DNA of 64,000 bases from WJMT01 sp964456985 (lineage in GTDB: Bacteria; Acidobacteriota; Aminicenantia; Aminicenantales; Aminicenantaceae): NCBI GenBank assembly GCA_964456985.1, contig CAYWDH010000011.1, positions 7,585 to 71,584 of the forward strand, in the 5' to 3' direction. Shown piece by piece: positions 15,892-25,780 of this stretch. The notes beneath the pieces were generated by a model. That model saw nothing but the letters and a program-made list of their open reading frames with translations. It was not told the origin of the DNA and did no database searches. Every line of letters starts with the position of its first letter. Position 1 is the first letter of the stretch. A program made the translations under genes and the position numbers.

Positions 15892-18684
15892 ATGGCCTAT
15901 GCTTGTGTTGTGACAGCCAGTGCGGACATTATACAGACAGATCAGGTTCGCTTTGCCTATGACGAGCGAGGGATTTTGGGAATCGCCAGCCCTAAGGATC
16001 CCTATGACGCACAGGTGACATCACCTCAACGCCCCCTGTCCTTAATCGTGCGGTATCGGGTGGAAGAGGGGCAGTGGCAGGAATTAGACGTAGATCAATC
16101 TCGGTTGGAAGTGGCGGCAGATGAAGGACATGTGCGCTACTTCCTGACCGATGTCGGCTGCCCTTTGCGCTTGGTGCAGCGTTTTACCACGAACGCAGTA
16201 GGCTTTGACTGGGATATCGATCTGACAACGACCACTAACCAAGAGGTCACTATCGGTGATCTGGCTATTGTGATTCCAGCGGTAGGGCCGTGGGGCAGAA
16301 GTCAGCAACAGATCTTTGAGAAGGGATTCCTGTCCCACCCATTTATTTCCGGGCATGGTTCGTTTATCTATTATGTTCGTGCTTCAGGGGCCTCCCCGTT
16401 CTTGATAGTGACGGTAAAACCGGGAACGCATCTTGAATATTTTGGAAGCGGACAGGGTATTGGCAGCTATTATGTGCATTCCATCCTGAGCGGGGGCAAT
16501 GAAACCCGTGGGACGTGGCGACAAAAACACACCTTTCGCACCTTAGGCCCTGTGGGATCTGAAGAAAGCCACGTTCATTATGGTTTCCGTTTTCAGTTTG
16601 CTGATTCCTATGACCAGCTGCGTGAGGTTCTGTACAGAGAGGGGCTGTTCGATATCAGGGCGGTTCCCGGCATGACCCTTCCGGAGGACTTGATAGCCCG
16701 TTTCTCCTTACACACACAAGCCAACATTAATACTATCAGGGCTGAATTCCCTGATCAAACCCACATTGTACGGCTCGGAGAGAAACAGCCGGACACCTAT
16801 GTCTATCAAGTGACCTTTAAGCGTCTGGGAGAAAACCAAATCACGATCGAGCATGACGGCGATAGCAGGACATATTTAGAATACTTTATTACCGAGCCTT
16901 TGGAGACTCTGATCAAGAAGCGGGCCTCATTCATAATAAATCGTCAGCAAATACGAGACCCTAATAAATGGTGGGATGGTGTCTTCGGGCCTTATGACAT
17001 GAAGCATAAAGTGGTGCGTACCATTGACGATCCCGATATTTTTCTAGATCGCATGGTCTACGTCCTGACCTGCGACGATCCCGGCCTGTGTAAAGCCCCT
17101 TTTGTGGCCAGCAAGAATGTCAGCTATCCGAATGCAAAGGAAATCGAGGGATTGGAATACTATCTGGAACATTTTGTCTGGGGTAAACTGCAGCGCACTG
17201 CTCAGGAAAAGCCCTATCCCTACGGCGTCTATGGCACTCCGAATTGGTACATCAACCGCGATCCGCAGCGGCGTCGTGCCTATGCAGAGTCACTGGCCAA
17301 CAGCAGCACCGCACTGCGTGATTTGAGCAAGGAACATATTTGGCGTTCTTATGATTATCCCCACATAGTGATGCTCTACTTCCATATGTACGAGATTGCC
17401 AAAAACTATCCGGAACTGTCTACCTATTTGGATGCTGCCGGCTACTTGGAACGCGCCTATCAAACAGCCAGGGCCTTTTATCAATACCCTTATGAAATCT
17501 ATCCTTCTTACTACGAAACCTATAAATGGGGTCTTTACAATGAACTGATTGTGCTGGAATTGATTGAAGCCTTGGAGACAGAAGGCTTCGCTCATCAGGC
17601 AGACTGGCTGCGTTTGGAATGGGAAAAAAAGGTAAAGTACTTTGTATATGACGACGACTATCCCTTCCGTTCGGAATATGCCTTTGACCGGACGGCATTT
17701 GAGTCCAGCTACGCGTTTGCCAAATATGGTGCGACGCATGATATGAAACCGGACCGGCATCTGTGGTGGGACATTAAAAAAGAAAAATGGTATTCGCATC
17801 CCCAGGTCCGCCGTGAGGATGCACGGGCTTTTATGGAACGTCAATTGGCCGCAGGGCTCTGTATACGAGGCTGGCTTGAGAGCAATTATTTCCAATTGGG
17901 AGCCGATCGGGGGGTCAGTTATATGGCGGCTATGGGCGGCTGGGGGATTCTGGATTATGGTATTAACTTTGCCGATGATCCTTTTGACTGGCTGCAACTG
18001 GGCTACGCCTCCTATTTAAGTTCTTGGTGCTTGATGAACACCGGTCGACCGGAAACCAACTATGGTTATTGGTTTGGCGGTAAAGAAAACGATGGGGCCG
18101 CCGGATGGCAGTTCATGTCAGCCAAGGTCGGTCGCGCCTGGATGGGATCGAGCTACCCCGGCGGTGTTGAGGTGCCGCGCGGTGCCTGGTATTACGATGG
18201 CGAAATCGATCTGGGTTTTGGCGGAGCCTTACGCATGGCGGCTACGGTTGTCACTCATGATCCCATCTTCGATTGGATTGCCTATGGGGGAACTCTCCAG
18301 GAAAATGCGGAGACCCTGGAAGTGGTTCCCCGAGATGGTTTGCGCCAGCGTTTGACGGTTGTTCTGGCGGAGAAACACCTTCCTTGGCCCGGTACGGTTC
18401 GTTTAAAAATAGAGCTGGAGCGTGATGGCTTCATGCCTGAACAAGCGATTGTGCTGGACAAACAACTCCAATGCATCAGCTTTGCCCTGGAAAATCGCAC
18501 CCAAGACCGACATATCACCTACTTAAGGCTGGGGAGTCTTCCCAGTATGACCTACAATGTTGTATGTAACGGCCAAAAGGTGCCCCTGTCCAAAACATCC
18601 AGTTGGGACTATCCTTGGCAAGCTGAATTACCCATGAGTGAACGTCCCGCTCAAATTGAAATCAGTCGTGTGTCAGATCGCTAG
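15892..18684 (+). CDS. Large exported (alpha/alpha)-barrel protein, DUF5695-like, putative glycosidase
   Basis: About 930 residues. I recognise it tentatively as a DUF5695-type protein: an N-terminal beta-sandwich (to about residue 360) followed by a helical toroid rich in Trp/Tyr (for example WYINRDPQRRRAYAESLANS and YEIYPSYYETYKWGLYNE) and a C-terminal beta domain. This is the layout of many carbohydrate-active enzymes, and it heads an operon with a GH38 mannosidase. The start is uncertain. ATG 15892 overlaps the leader-frame stop, but codons upstream in the same frame would encode a complete signal peptide (INRKTNFLCC, then LLMAYACVVTASA) beginning in the module leader, where no ATG, GTG or TTG exists before TTG 15886. 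Catalytic residues are not assigned. Confidence 0.7.
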   Translation: MAYACVVTASADIIQTDQVRFAYDERGILGIASPKDPYDAQVTSPQRPLSLIVRYRVEEGQWQELDVDQSRLEVAADEGHVRYFLTDVGCPLRLVQRFTTNAVGFDWDIDLTTTTNQEVTIGDLAIVIPAVGPWGRSQQQIFEKGFLSHPFISGHGSFIYYVRASGASPFLIVTVKPGTHLEYFGSGQGIGSYYVHSILSGGNETRGTWRQKHTFRTLGPVGSEESHVHYGFRFQFADSYDQLREVLYREGLFDIRAVPGMTLPEDLIARFSLHTQANINTIRAEFPDQTHIVRLGEKQPDTYVYQVTFKRLGENQITIEHDGDSRTYLEYFITEPLETLIKKRASFIINRQQIRDPNKWWDGVFGPYDMKHKVVRTIDDPDIFLDRMVYVLTCDDPGLCKAPFVASKNVSYPNAKEIEGLEYYLEHFVWGKLQRTAQEKPYPYGVYGTPNWYINRDPQRRRAYAESLANSSTALRDLSKEHIWRSYDYPHIVMLYFHMYEIAKNYPELSTYLDAAGYLERAYQTARAFYQYPYEIYPSYYETYKWGLYNELIVLELIEALETEGFAHQADWLRLEWEKKVKYFVYDDDYPFRSEYAFDRTAFESSYAFAKYGATHDMKPDRHLWWDIKKEKWYSHPQVRREDARAFMERQLAAGLCIRGWLESNYFQLGADRGVSYMAAMGGWGILDYGINFADDPFDWLQLGYASYLSSWCLMNTGRPETNYGYWFGGKENDGAAGWQFMSAKVGRAWMGSSYPGGVEVPRGAWYYDGEIDLGFGGALRMAATVVTHDPIFDWIAYGGTLQENAETLEVVPRDGLRQRLTVVLAEKHLPWPGTVRLKIELERDGFMPEQAIVLDKQLQCISFALENRTQDRHITYLRLGSLPSMTYNVVCNGQKVPLSKTSSWDYPWQAELPMSERPAQIEISRVSDR

Positions 18685-18693
18685 TCAGGTGCA

Positions 18694-21204
18694 GTGGTGA
18701 TCGCTGTAAAGATGAAAAAAGAAAAAAGCCTTTATCTTGTATGCAATGCCCACCTTGACCCTGTCTGGCTCTGGGAATGGGAGGAAGGGGCTGCCCAGGC
18801 TCTCGCAACCTTTCGTACAGCTTCTGAGCTCTGTGAGGAGTTCCCTGATTTTATTTTCAACCACAACGAAGCCCTGCTCTATAAATGGATAGAGGACTAC
18901 GATGAAGGGCTTTTTCAAAAAATAAAATCGCACATCAAAAAGAAAAAATGGCATGTCATGGGGGGATGGTATCTCCAGCCTGACTGCAACATGCCCTGCG
19001 GTGAATCACTGGTCAGACAAATACTTATCGGAAAAAGATATTTCAGGGAAAAATTCAATGTAGAACCCACAACCGCTGTGAATGTCGATCCTTTTGGCCA
19101 CACAAGAGGACTGGTACAGATCCTTAAAAAATCAGGCTATGATTCCTATCTCTTTTGCAGGCCGGATTCGGAAAGACTCAGCATTCCCGATGATGACTTC
19201 ATCTGGGTCGGATATGACGGCTCTCGGATCACAGCCCACAGGACTCCCGACCACTACAACTCCCCCCTGGGCAAGGCTGGGAAAAGGATCCTTAAATGGC
19301 TTAAGGAGAATAAGACCAAAAAAACAGGCCTTCTTTTGTGGGGAGTGGGGAATCACGGAGGGGGGCCTTCCAGAAAAGATCTCACCCATATAAAAGACCT
19401 AAAAAATAAGGTCACTGACATGGATATCAGACATTCCACACCAGAAGAATATTTTAAGAAAATAAAAAATCCCAACCTCCCCCGCTTTGAAAAAGACCTC
19501 AATCCATGGGCTGTGGGCTGCTACACCACTATGAGCCGGATCAAACAAACACACAGAAAGCTGGAAAACACATACTATATGACCGAAAAAATGGTTTCCC
19601 ACGCTTTTCTTTGCAACTTGATGGCTTATCCGAAAAAAGAGTTGGATGATGCACTGGAAGACCTGCTTTTTTGTGAATTTCACGATATTCTTCCCGGCTC
19701 CTGTATCTCCGAAGTCGAAGAGTATGCCCTGCATCGAATGGGTCATGGATTGGAAATTTTGTCCCGGCTTAAAAACAAAGCTTTTTTCTGCCTTTTATCC
19801 GGCCAAAAAAAAGCAGAAAAAGACGAATTCCCTCTCATGGTCTACAACCCCCATCCCTACTCATTCGATGACATCATCTGCTGCGAGTTCCAGCCTGACG
19901 AGCCGAACGATGATCCGGAAAAATTCTGGGTCCCTGAAATAAAAGATGAAAGCGGAAAACAAATACCCTGCCAGCTTGAAAAAGAAAGCAGCAACATATC
20001 CAATGACCACAGAAAAAGAGTCGTTTTCAGAGCTTCTTTAAAGCCGGCAGCCATGAATAGATTTAATGCCATATTAAAATCAAAAAAACCTTTAAAAAGC
20101 AGCTTAAGGGAGATCAAAGACGACCTGAAACTCACATCCGGAAAAGCGGAACTCGTGATCAATGCTCAAACAGGGCTTGTGGACAGGTTCCAATCAGCAG
20201 GAATCGATTTCCTTAAAAAAGATTCCTTTTCCTTAAAAATTATGAAAGATTATCCTGATCCCTGGGGAATAAAAGTCGAAAGCTTCCATAAAGAGATAGG
20301 CCGGTTTACCCTTATGGACCAAAAGCAAAGCGCTTTTTTCTCCGGAACAGGGAGAGATCTCCTCCCTTCTCTGCGCATCATCGAAGAGGGCCCTGTAAGA
20401 ACAGTCGCTGAAGCGCTTTTCAAATACAATGATTCCCGGGCCTGCATGCGTTACAAATTTCCCAAAAAAGGGAAAACTCTTGAAATCGAAATCAAGCTGT
20501 TCTGGAATGAGAAGGATAAAATGGTTAAGCTTTCCGTTCCCACAGTTTTTACTCAAGGCGCCTGTTTGGGAGAGGTCCCATACGGACTCGAAGAATACCT
20601 CCGATCTGAAAAAGAACAGGTCACCCAGAAATGGACAGGTGTGATCTCAAAAGACAGGAAATATATGATCACTCTAATAAACCTGGGAACACACGGATTT
20701 GACTTTGTGAAAGGAGAGCTGAGGCCTTCCCTTCTTCGTTCTCCTGCTTATGCCGCACACCCGGTAAACAGCAAGCCGCTGGTGCCTCAGGACCGCTTTG
20801 AAAACAGAATCGATCAGGGCGAAAGGACCTTCCGCTTCTGGTTCGAAGCGGGACCCGCCAAAGAACGCCTGTCCTTAATAAGCCGGGAAGCCACAGAGAA
20901 AAACGAATCCCCTCCGGTCCTGTGCTGCTTTCCTTCTGGAAAAGGCCGTCTCCCCGAACAGAGCATCCTCATCGAGGATGAAAGCATTCAAATGACAGCC
21001 CTGAAAAGGGCTGAGGAAAAAAACCGGATGATCTTGAGGCTTTTCGAACCCACAGGGACGGGGAAAAAAGTCAAAGTCTTTGTTCCCGTCATAAAAAAGA
21101 GTACTAAAATAATTTTCAAGCCCTTTGAAATAAAGACCATTGGCATCGATCTTGATTCAAAAGAGACGTTTTTTACAGACCTTTTAGAGAAAAAAAATGC
21201 ATAA
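18694..21204 (+). CDS. Alpha-mannosidase-like glycoside hydrolase, family GH38
   Basis: An 836-residue retaining GH38-type enzyme cleaving alpha-mannosides. The zinc-binding motif HLDPVW is at about 20-25, the region WYLQPDCNMP at 92-101, and the nucleophile motif NVDPFGH at 130-136 (Asp132). EFHDILPGSCISEVEE near 329 supplies a further zinc ligand His. The C-terminal half is the beta-rich GH38C part. No signal peptide, so it acts in the cytoplasm on imported oligosaccharides. The longest frame starts at tandem GTGs (18694, 18697) preceded by AGG; ATG 18712 is an alternative without a ribosome site. It lies 9 bp after the DUF5695-like gene and overlaps the next by 8 bp, one operon. Specificity for mannose is by family only. 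Confidence 0.88.
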   Translation: MVIAVKMKKEKSLYLVCNAHLDPVWLWEWEEGAAQALATFRTASELCEEFPDFIFNHNEALLYKWIEDYDEGLFQKIKSHIKKKKWHVMGGWYLQPDCNMPCGESLVRQILIGKRYFREKFNVEPTTAVNVDPFGHTRGLVQILKKSGYDSYLFCRPDSERLSIPDDDFIWVGYDGSRITAHRTPDHYNSPLGKAGKRILKWLKENKTKKTGLLLWGVGNHGGGPSRKDLTHIKDLKNKVTDMDIRHSTPEEYFKKIKNPNLPRFEKDLNPWAVGCYTTMSRIKQTHRKLENTYYMTEKMVSHAFLCNLMAYPKKELDDALEDLLFCEFHDILPGSCISEVEEYALHRMGHGLEILSRLKNKAFFCLLSGQKKAEKDEFPLMVYNPHPYSFDDIICCEFQPDEPNDDPEKFWVPEIKDESGKQIPCQLEKESSNISNDHRKRVVFRASLKPAAMNRFNAILKSKKPLKSSLREIKDDLKLTSGKAELVINAQTGLVDRFQSAGIDFLKKDSFSLKIMKDYPDPWGIKVESFHKEIGRFTLMDQKQSAFFSGTGRDLLPSLRIIEEGPVRTVAEALFKYNDSRACMRYKFPKKGKTLEIEIKLFWNEKDKMVKLSVPTVFTQGACLGEVPYGLEEYLRSEKEQVTQKWTGVISKDRKYMITLINLGTHGFDFVKGELRPSLLRSPAYAAHPVNSKPLVPQDRFENRIDQGERTFRFWFEAGPAKERLSLISREATEKNESPPVLCCFPSGKGRLPEQSILIEDESIQMTALKRAEEKNRMILRLFEPTGTGKKVKVFVPVIKKSTKIIFKPFEIKTIGIDLDSKETFFTDLLEKKNA

Positions 21205-22444
21205 TCAAAACAAATCTATTTCCGTGATAATGGTCGGAACCGGAGGGTACGGGCATTACTACACTAAAGTATTGATCAAAGAATACTACCGGGGACTTAT
21301 TGACCTCAGAGCCGCTGTGGAACCCTTTCCTGAAAACTCGTCTCACACTCCGTGGTTTTTAAAGCAGAGCATTCCTGTCTTTTCCACTCTGGAAGAAGCT
21401 TTTGAAAACCGCATCTGGGCTGACCTGGTCATTATATCCTCTCCCCTTCATTATCATGTCCCCCAAAGCATGCTAGCCCTAGAACAGGGAATCCATGTTC
21501 TCTGTGACAAACCCGTTGCCACCACGATACAGGATGCCCGAGATCTTATAAAAATAAAAAACAAAACAGGCCTCCACGTGCTGGTGGGTTATCAGTGGTC
21601 CTTTTCCTCTGCCATACAGGCCCTCAAAAGGGACATTCAAAAAGGACTGTTCGGAAAACCGGTGAGAATGAAAACACTTTGTCTCTGGCTCAGAGGATTC
21701 GAATATTACTCAAGAAATGACTGGGCCGGAAAGCTTAAAGACGAGGAGGGAAAATGGATCCTGGACAGCCCGGCAAATAATGCCATGGCGCATTTCCTTC
21801 ACAACCTTTTATATCTTCTCGGAGAGGAAAAAGACTCCAGTTCCCTGCCCGGTTCTGTTGAAGCCGAAACATACAAAGCCTATGACATACAGAATTTTGA
21901 CACAGTCGCCTCCCGGATGCATGTCAACGAGGGAACAGAGCTTCTCTTTTATGCCTCTCACTCGATCCGGAACAACCTGGGCCCCATGTTCAAACTCGAA
22001 TTCGAACAGGCGACCGTAACGTATGGGGAAGACTCAAAAAGCATTGTCTGTAAAGACTCGAAAGGACAGATCATCTCAGACTACGGAGACCCGGAATCAG
22101 AAGACCAGTTCAAGAAGTTCTATGATTCCATTAAAGTCATCAAAGGTCTCAAATCTGCGGCATGCGGCCTTAAAGCCGCCTTTCCCCACACGCTTGCCGT
22201 AAACGGGATTCAGGATTCTGTTCCGGAAGCACCTTTCTTTCCCTCCTCTCTTATCAAGCACAGCGATACGGGGGAAAGGCTCTGGGTCAAAGATCTGGGA
22301 GATACTCTCTATAACTGCTATTTAAATTCATGTCTTCCTTCGGAAAAAGGAATAGAATGGGCTGTAAAGGGAAAGCAGGTGGATATGCAAACATACACTT
22401 TTTTTCCCGGAGGCCGTTCCCCAAACACCAAAAAAGAAAAATGA
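21197..22444 (+). CDS. Gfo/Idh/MocA-family oxidoreductase
   Basis: A 415-residue NAD(P)-dependent sugar dehydrogenase-like protein. The Rossmann start VIMVGTGGYGHYYTKVL, the substrate-binding phrase SSPLHYHVPQSMLALEQG and the catalytic-loop DKPVATT (the EKP motif with Asp for Glu) are visible. Such enzymes oxidise or epimerise hydroxyls of sugars, cyclitols or 3-keto-glycosides in the cytosol. The ATG lies inside the end of the GH38 gene (8-bp overlap) and its own stop overlaps the next gene as ATGA, so expression is coupled. With a mannosidase and UroD-like gene, it fits intracellular processing of oligosaccharides. Substrate unknown. Confidence 0.88.
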   Translation: MHNQNKSISVIMVGTGGYGHYYTKVLIKEYYRGLIDLRAAVEPFPENSSHTPWFLKQSIPVFSTLEEAFENRIWADLVIISSPLHYHVPQSMLALEQGIHVLCDKPVATTIQDARDLIKIKNKTGLHVLVGYQWSFSSAIQALKRDIQKGLFGKPVRMKTLCLWLRGFEYYSRNDWAGKLKDEEGKWILDSPANNAMAHFLHNLLYLLGEEKDSSSLPGSVEAETYKAYDIQNFDTVASRMHVNEGTELLFYASHSIRNNLGPMFKLEFEQATVTYGEDSKSIVCKDSKGQIISDYGDPESEDQFKKFYDSIKVIKGLKSAACGLKAAFPHTLAVNGIQDSVPEAPFFPSSLIKHSDTGERLWVKDLGDTLYNCYLNSCLPSEKGIEWAVKGKQVDMQTYTFFPGGRSPNTKKEK

Positions 22445-23460
22445 AAAGAACAAGCCGCCGCACAGTCAAAGATACCCTGGAATTTGGAATGCCGGATAGA
22501 ATACCGCGCCAGATCTGGATACTCCCTTGGGCGGAAAAAAAATTCCCTGAAACAGTAAAATTCCTTCACAAAAACTATCCTGATGACATCGTGCCTGCCC
22601 CGGCCTTTTACAACAAACCTCTTGAAATACAGGGAGACCGGTACACACAGGGAGTCTATATTGACGAATGGGGCTGTAAATTTGCAAATCCCCAGGAAGG
22701 CATTATAGGGATTACCAGAGAGCCTCTGATTGACCGCTGGGAAGACCTGGAAGATTTTAAACCTCCCGAGTCAGTCCTTGATCTGGATAAAGAAAAAATC
22801 AATGCTTTCTGCAGGGATACGGATGTTTTCGTGCTGGCAGGGACCTTGACCAGACCTTTTGAAAGGCTTCAGTTCATAAGGACCATGGAAAAGGCGCTTG
22901 TGGATCTGATGGAAAAACCAAATGAGCTGTTTGTTCTTATTGATATGATCCATGCGCATTATTTAAAAGAAGTCGAAGCATGGGCTAAAACAGATATTGA
23001 CGGAATATCCTTAATGGACGACTGGGGAACCCAGCACGGGCTCATCACAAACCCTGAAATATTCAAGGATATATTCCTCCCCCTTTATAAAGAGTATGCG
23101 GAAATTGCTGAAGCCCATGGAAAATATGTCTTCATGCATTCAGACGGATATATAACAGACATCATCCAGGACCTGATCGATGCGGGGGTTCATGCCCTGA
23201 ATTCCCAGCTTTTCTGTATGGATATTCCCGAACTGGGAAGAAAGTTCCGCGGGAAAATGACTTTCTGGGGGGAGCTGGATCGGCAGGAAGTCCTGATGAA
23301 CGGTTCTCAAGAAGACGTAGAAAAAGCCATCTATTATGTTTGGGAAAACCTTTTTCAGGACGGCGGCGTCATTGCCCAGTGCGAGTTTGGGCTTGAAGCA
23401 AAACCAGAAAACATAATCCATACTTTTAAAGTATGGGATGAAATCTCAAAAACCTTATAA
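22441..23460 (+). CDS. Uroporphyrinogen decarboxylase (UroD/MtaA) superfamily protein
   Basis: A 339-residue UroD-superfamily TIM barrel. MKRTSRRTVKDTLEFGMPDR at the N-terminus and the later MHSDGYITDIIQDLIDAG and FWGELDRQE segments are typical of the carbohydrate-cluster branch rather than of true haem-pathway HemE: the HemE start signature and substrate-binding arginines are not evident and no haem genes are near. Members with Gfo/Idh neighbours are common in polysaccharide loci, but their reaction is not known to me. ATG 22441 is chosen since it overlaps the upstream stop (ATGA); a longer frame from 22330 only runs through the preceding gene. Fourth gene of the operon. Confidence 0.82.
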   Translation: MKRTSRRTVKDTLEFGMPDRIPRQIWILPWAEKKFPETVKFLHKNYPDDIVPAPAFYNKPLEIQGDRYTQGVYIDEWGCKFANPQEGIIGITREPLIDRWEDLEDFKPPESVLDLDKEKINAFCRDTDVFVLAGTLTRPFERLQFIRTMEKALVDLMEKPNELFVLIDMIHAHYLKEVEAWAKTDIDGISLMDDWGTQHGLITNPEIFKDIFLPLYKEYAEIAEAHGKYVFMHSDGYITDIIQDLIDAGVHALNSQLFCMDIPELGRKFRGKMTFWGELDRQEVLMNGSQEDVEKAIYYVWENLFQDGGVIAQCEFGLEAKPENIIHTFKVWDEISKTL

Positions 23461-25780
23461 GGAGGAAAAAATAAAACTAAAGAGCCTCTTTAAGCAGACA
23501 AACCTCATCTTTTTGGATAAAAAGTCCTATCCGGTTAAAAGGACCATTGCCCGTGAGTTATCCAAGCGCACCTCTCCGGATACAAAGATACAATCCATTC
23601 CTTACGGGGATATGCCAAAGAAAAAGGGCGTTTTCTATATTTCCATACTGGATGATGTCCCTGATTATCTTTCTTTTCTCCCTCAGGGCTGTATACCAGC
23701 CCAAAACGAATGGGTCCTCTTTCATGCAGATCCGTGCGGCTGTGCCTGGCTTCTCTCATCAAAACCTCATTTCCTGTATATGGCTTATAAATATATACTT
23801 GAAAACTTCAAGGACCAGGAAATCTCTTCCTTTACTCCCTGGATAAAAACCATCAGCTTCCCTATTGAAAAATCCACATTTGACCTGTTTCTCACACAAT
23901 ATGCACGAATGATGCGTCATTTTGATAAAGAAAATTATCTGAAAGAATATGCCCGGATCGGATTCTCACATATGGAAATCAATGCCCTTGCCTGTGACAG
24001 ACCTCTGGAAAAGGGTGTCCCCGGAGAATTTTATCCGGAATTCTATACCTACTGCCCCGCCCTAGATCAGTTCGCATCCAGCAGCCTGAACAAGGGGATC
24101 TATCCGGAAAAATACTTGGAACGAAACAGAAGGCTTTTAAAAAGCCATGCTCAGACCGCTCTTAAATACGGGCTCGTTCCCGGACTGCTCTGTTTTGAGC
24201 CAAGGTCTGTTCCTGAAGAGATCTTTAAAAAATACCCGACATTAAGAGGGGCCAGGGTCGACCATCCTTTCCGGAGCTTCAAGCCGAGATACAATCTCTC
24301 CACAGCCCATCCTGCGGTCAAAAAACACTATGCGGAAATGCTGACAAAAATCATGAAGGACATCCCGGAACTGGAATTCATGACCATCTGGACAAACGAC
24401 AGCGGAGCCGGATTCGAATACACAAAATCCCTTTACGTGGGCCGCAACGGCGGCGCCTATCTTATCAGGGAATGGAAGGATGATGAAGATATTGCCCGGG
24501 CCGCCGCAGAAAATATTTCCGGCTTTTTTACCACCATCCTGGAAGCCGGAAAAAAGATCAATCCGAAATTCAGGGTCATCACGCGTCTAGAGTCTTTTTA
24601 CGGCGAACGAAAGCATCTGTTGCCTAAAATAAAAAACGGAGTGGATGTGGAGGTCAACTCCTTATTGACCGCAGGATGGGAAAGCTATTACAGGCATCCG
24701 GTCTACCCTGATAGTAAAGTCTGCGGTTCCGCGCTTCAAAACAGACTGGATAAAAAGGAAAAAAAAGGTGCAGAAGACCTTTGCTCAAGAAAAAGCCGTG
24801 CTTTTTTCTTTCATTCTTTTGGCTCACACACCAACTGTGAACCTTTGCTCGGCATTCCCTTCCCCTGGCTGGTCTATGAAAAGCTTTGCTCAGCCTACGG
24901 CTTGCAGATAAAAACCTTGTCCCACATAGGAGGCATAAGTCCCCCGGATAGTGTTCCCTTCTCGATCAATCGGGAAATATTCAGGAAATTCCAGTTCAAT
25001 CCGGATATGGATGTCGAAGAAGCCGTCTCTGAAATCGCCATAAAATACTGCGGTACAGAGCGCGCCTCCTCTCTTGTCAAAGCCTGGAGGCTCATTGACA
25101 GATCCGTAAGAAGCTTTCCTCCCCTTTCGATCTATTCCCATTACGGGGTCGTGTGGCAGCGCTTATTCGTGCGGCCTCTGGTTCCTGATATCTCGGCCAT
25201 CCCGGAAAAAGAAAGAGCTTATTATGAAGACCATATGTGTACCTCAGTTCACAATCCGAATAAAATCGACCTCTCAAAAGACGTGCTGTTTGATCTTATC
25301 TCAAAGCAATACGCGGAGAAATGTTTTAAAAGGATCGATCAAAACGTATTCCCTCCCCTGGATAAGGCGATAAGCCTTTTGGGTAAATACAAAGCATCGG
25401 ATAAGTCTTTTCTGGATCAGTACTGGAGGGCCAGAGCCCTGAAATGCCTGTACGAGACGCTGCGCAGCACCGCTGTTTGGATCTACGGTGTCTATGAATA
25501 CATGGAAAATGAGGAGCCGGCAAAAAGAACTAGAGTAAAAAAATTTCTTGGAGATATGATAGAAAGGGAGATCGAAAACAGCCGCTGTCTCATTGAGATC
25601 TGGGAGAAAGCCCCCATAGATTGGATGATCGTATCAAAGAACGAAGAGACTCCCTTTATTTACGGAGAAAATTTTCCGGATCTGATGAAAAAGAGAATAA
25701 AACTCATGCACAAATACAGGAACAGGGAACCATTCATAGACCAAAAATTCATGTTCAGGGTAAAAAACAATCCTTTTTAA
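23438..25780 (+). CDS. Putative glycosidase-like protein with GH20/GH67-like TIM barrel
   Basis: A 780-residue cytosolic protein without a clear named family. Residues about 60-150 look like the small alpha/beta domain that precedes GH20 and GH67 barrels (HADPCGCAWLLSSKPHFLYMA). The central part is a TIM barrel with ARIGFSHMEINAL, LKYGLVPGLLCFEPR and TIWTNDSGAGFEY, the last resembling an acid-bearing strand end. The C-terminal third is helical. The start is odd: the only ATG (23438) lies 23 bp inside the preceding gene with no ribosome site, whereas a perfect AAGGAGG (23459-23465) points to codon ATA at 23471. It ends the plus operon, overlapping the convergent aldolase-kinase gene by 4 bp. 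Confidence 0.7.
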   Translation: MKSQKPYKEEKIKLKSLFKQTNLIFLDKKSYPVKRTIARELSKRTSPDTKIQSIPYGDMPKKKGVFYISILDDVPDYLSFLPQGCIPAQNEWVLFHADPCGCAWLLSSKPHFLYMAYKYILENFKDQEISSFTPWIKTISFPIEKSTFDLFLTQYARMMRHFDKENYLKEYARIGFSHMEINALACDRPLEKGVPGEFYPEFYTYCPALDQFASSSLNKGIYPEKYLERNRRLLKSHAQTALKYGLVPGLLCFEPRSVPEEIFKKYPTLRGARVDHPFRSFKPRYNLSTAHPAVKKHYAEMLTKIMKDIPELEFMTIWTNDSGAGFEYTKSLYVGRNGGAYLIREWKDDEDIARAAAENISGFFTTILEAGKKINPKFRVITRLESFYGERKHLLPKIKNGVDVEVNSLLTAGWESYYRHPVYPDSKVCGSALQNRLDKKEKKGAEDLCSRKSRAFFFHSFGSHTNCEPLLGIPFPWLVYEKLCSAYGLQIKTLSHIGGISPPDSVPFSINREIFRKFQFNPDMDVEEAVSEIAIKYCGTERASSLVKAWRLIDRSVRSFPPLSIYSHYGVVWQRLFVRPLVPDISAIPEKERAYYEDHMCTSVHNPNKIDLSKDVLFDLISKQYAEKCFKRIDQNVFPPLDKAISLLGKYKASDKSFLDQYWRARALKCLYETLRSTAVWIYGVYEYMENEEPAKRTRVKKFLGDMIEREIENSRCLIEIWEKAPIDWMIVSKNEETPFIYGENFPDLMKKRIKLMHKYRNREPFIDQKFMFRVKNNPF

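Noticed and set aside
17290..17997. 235-codon minus-strand frame opposite the DUF5695-like gene.
   Set aside because: It is antisense to conserved coding sequence with no independent start site or recognisable domain.
22330..22440. A longer start for the UroD-like gene.
   Set aside because: The extra 37 residues run through the end of the preceding gene in another frame and have no ribosome site; ATG 22441 overlaps the upstream stop and fits the family.
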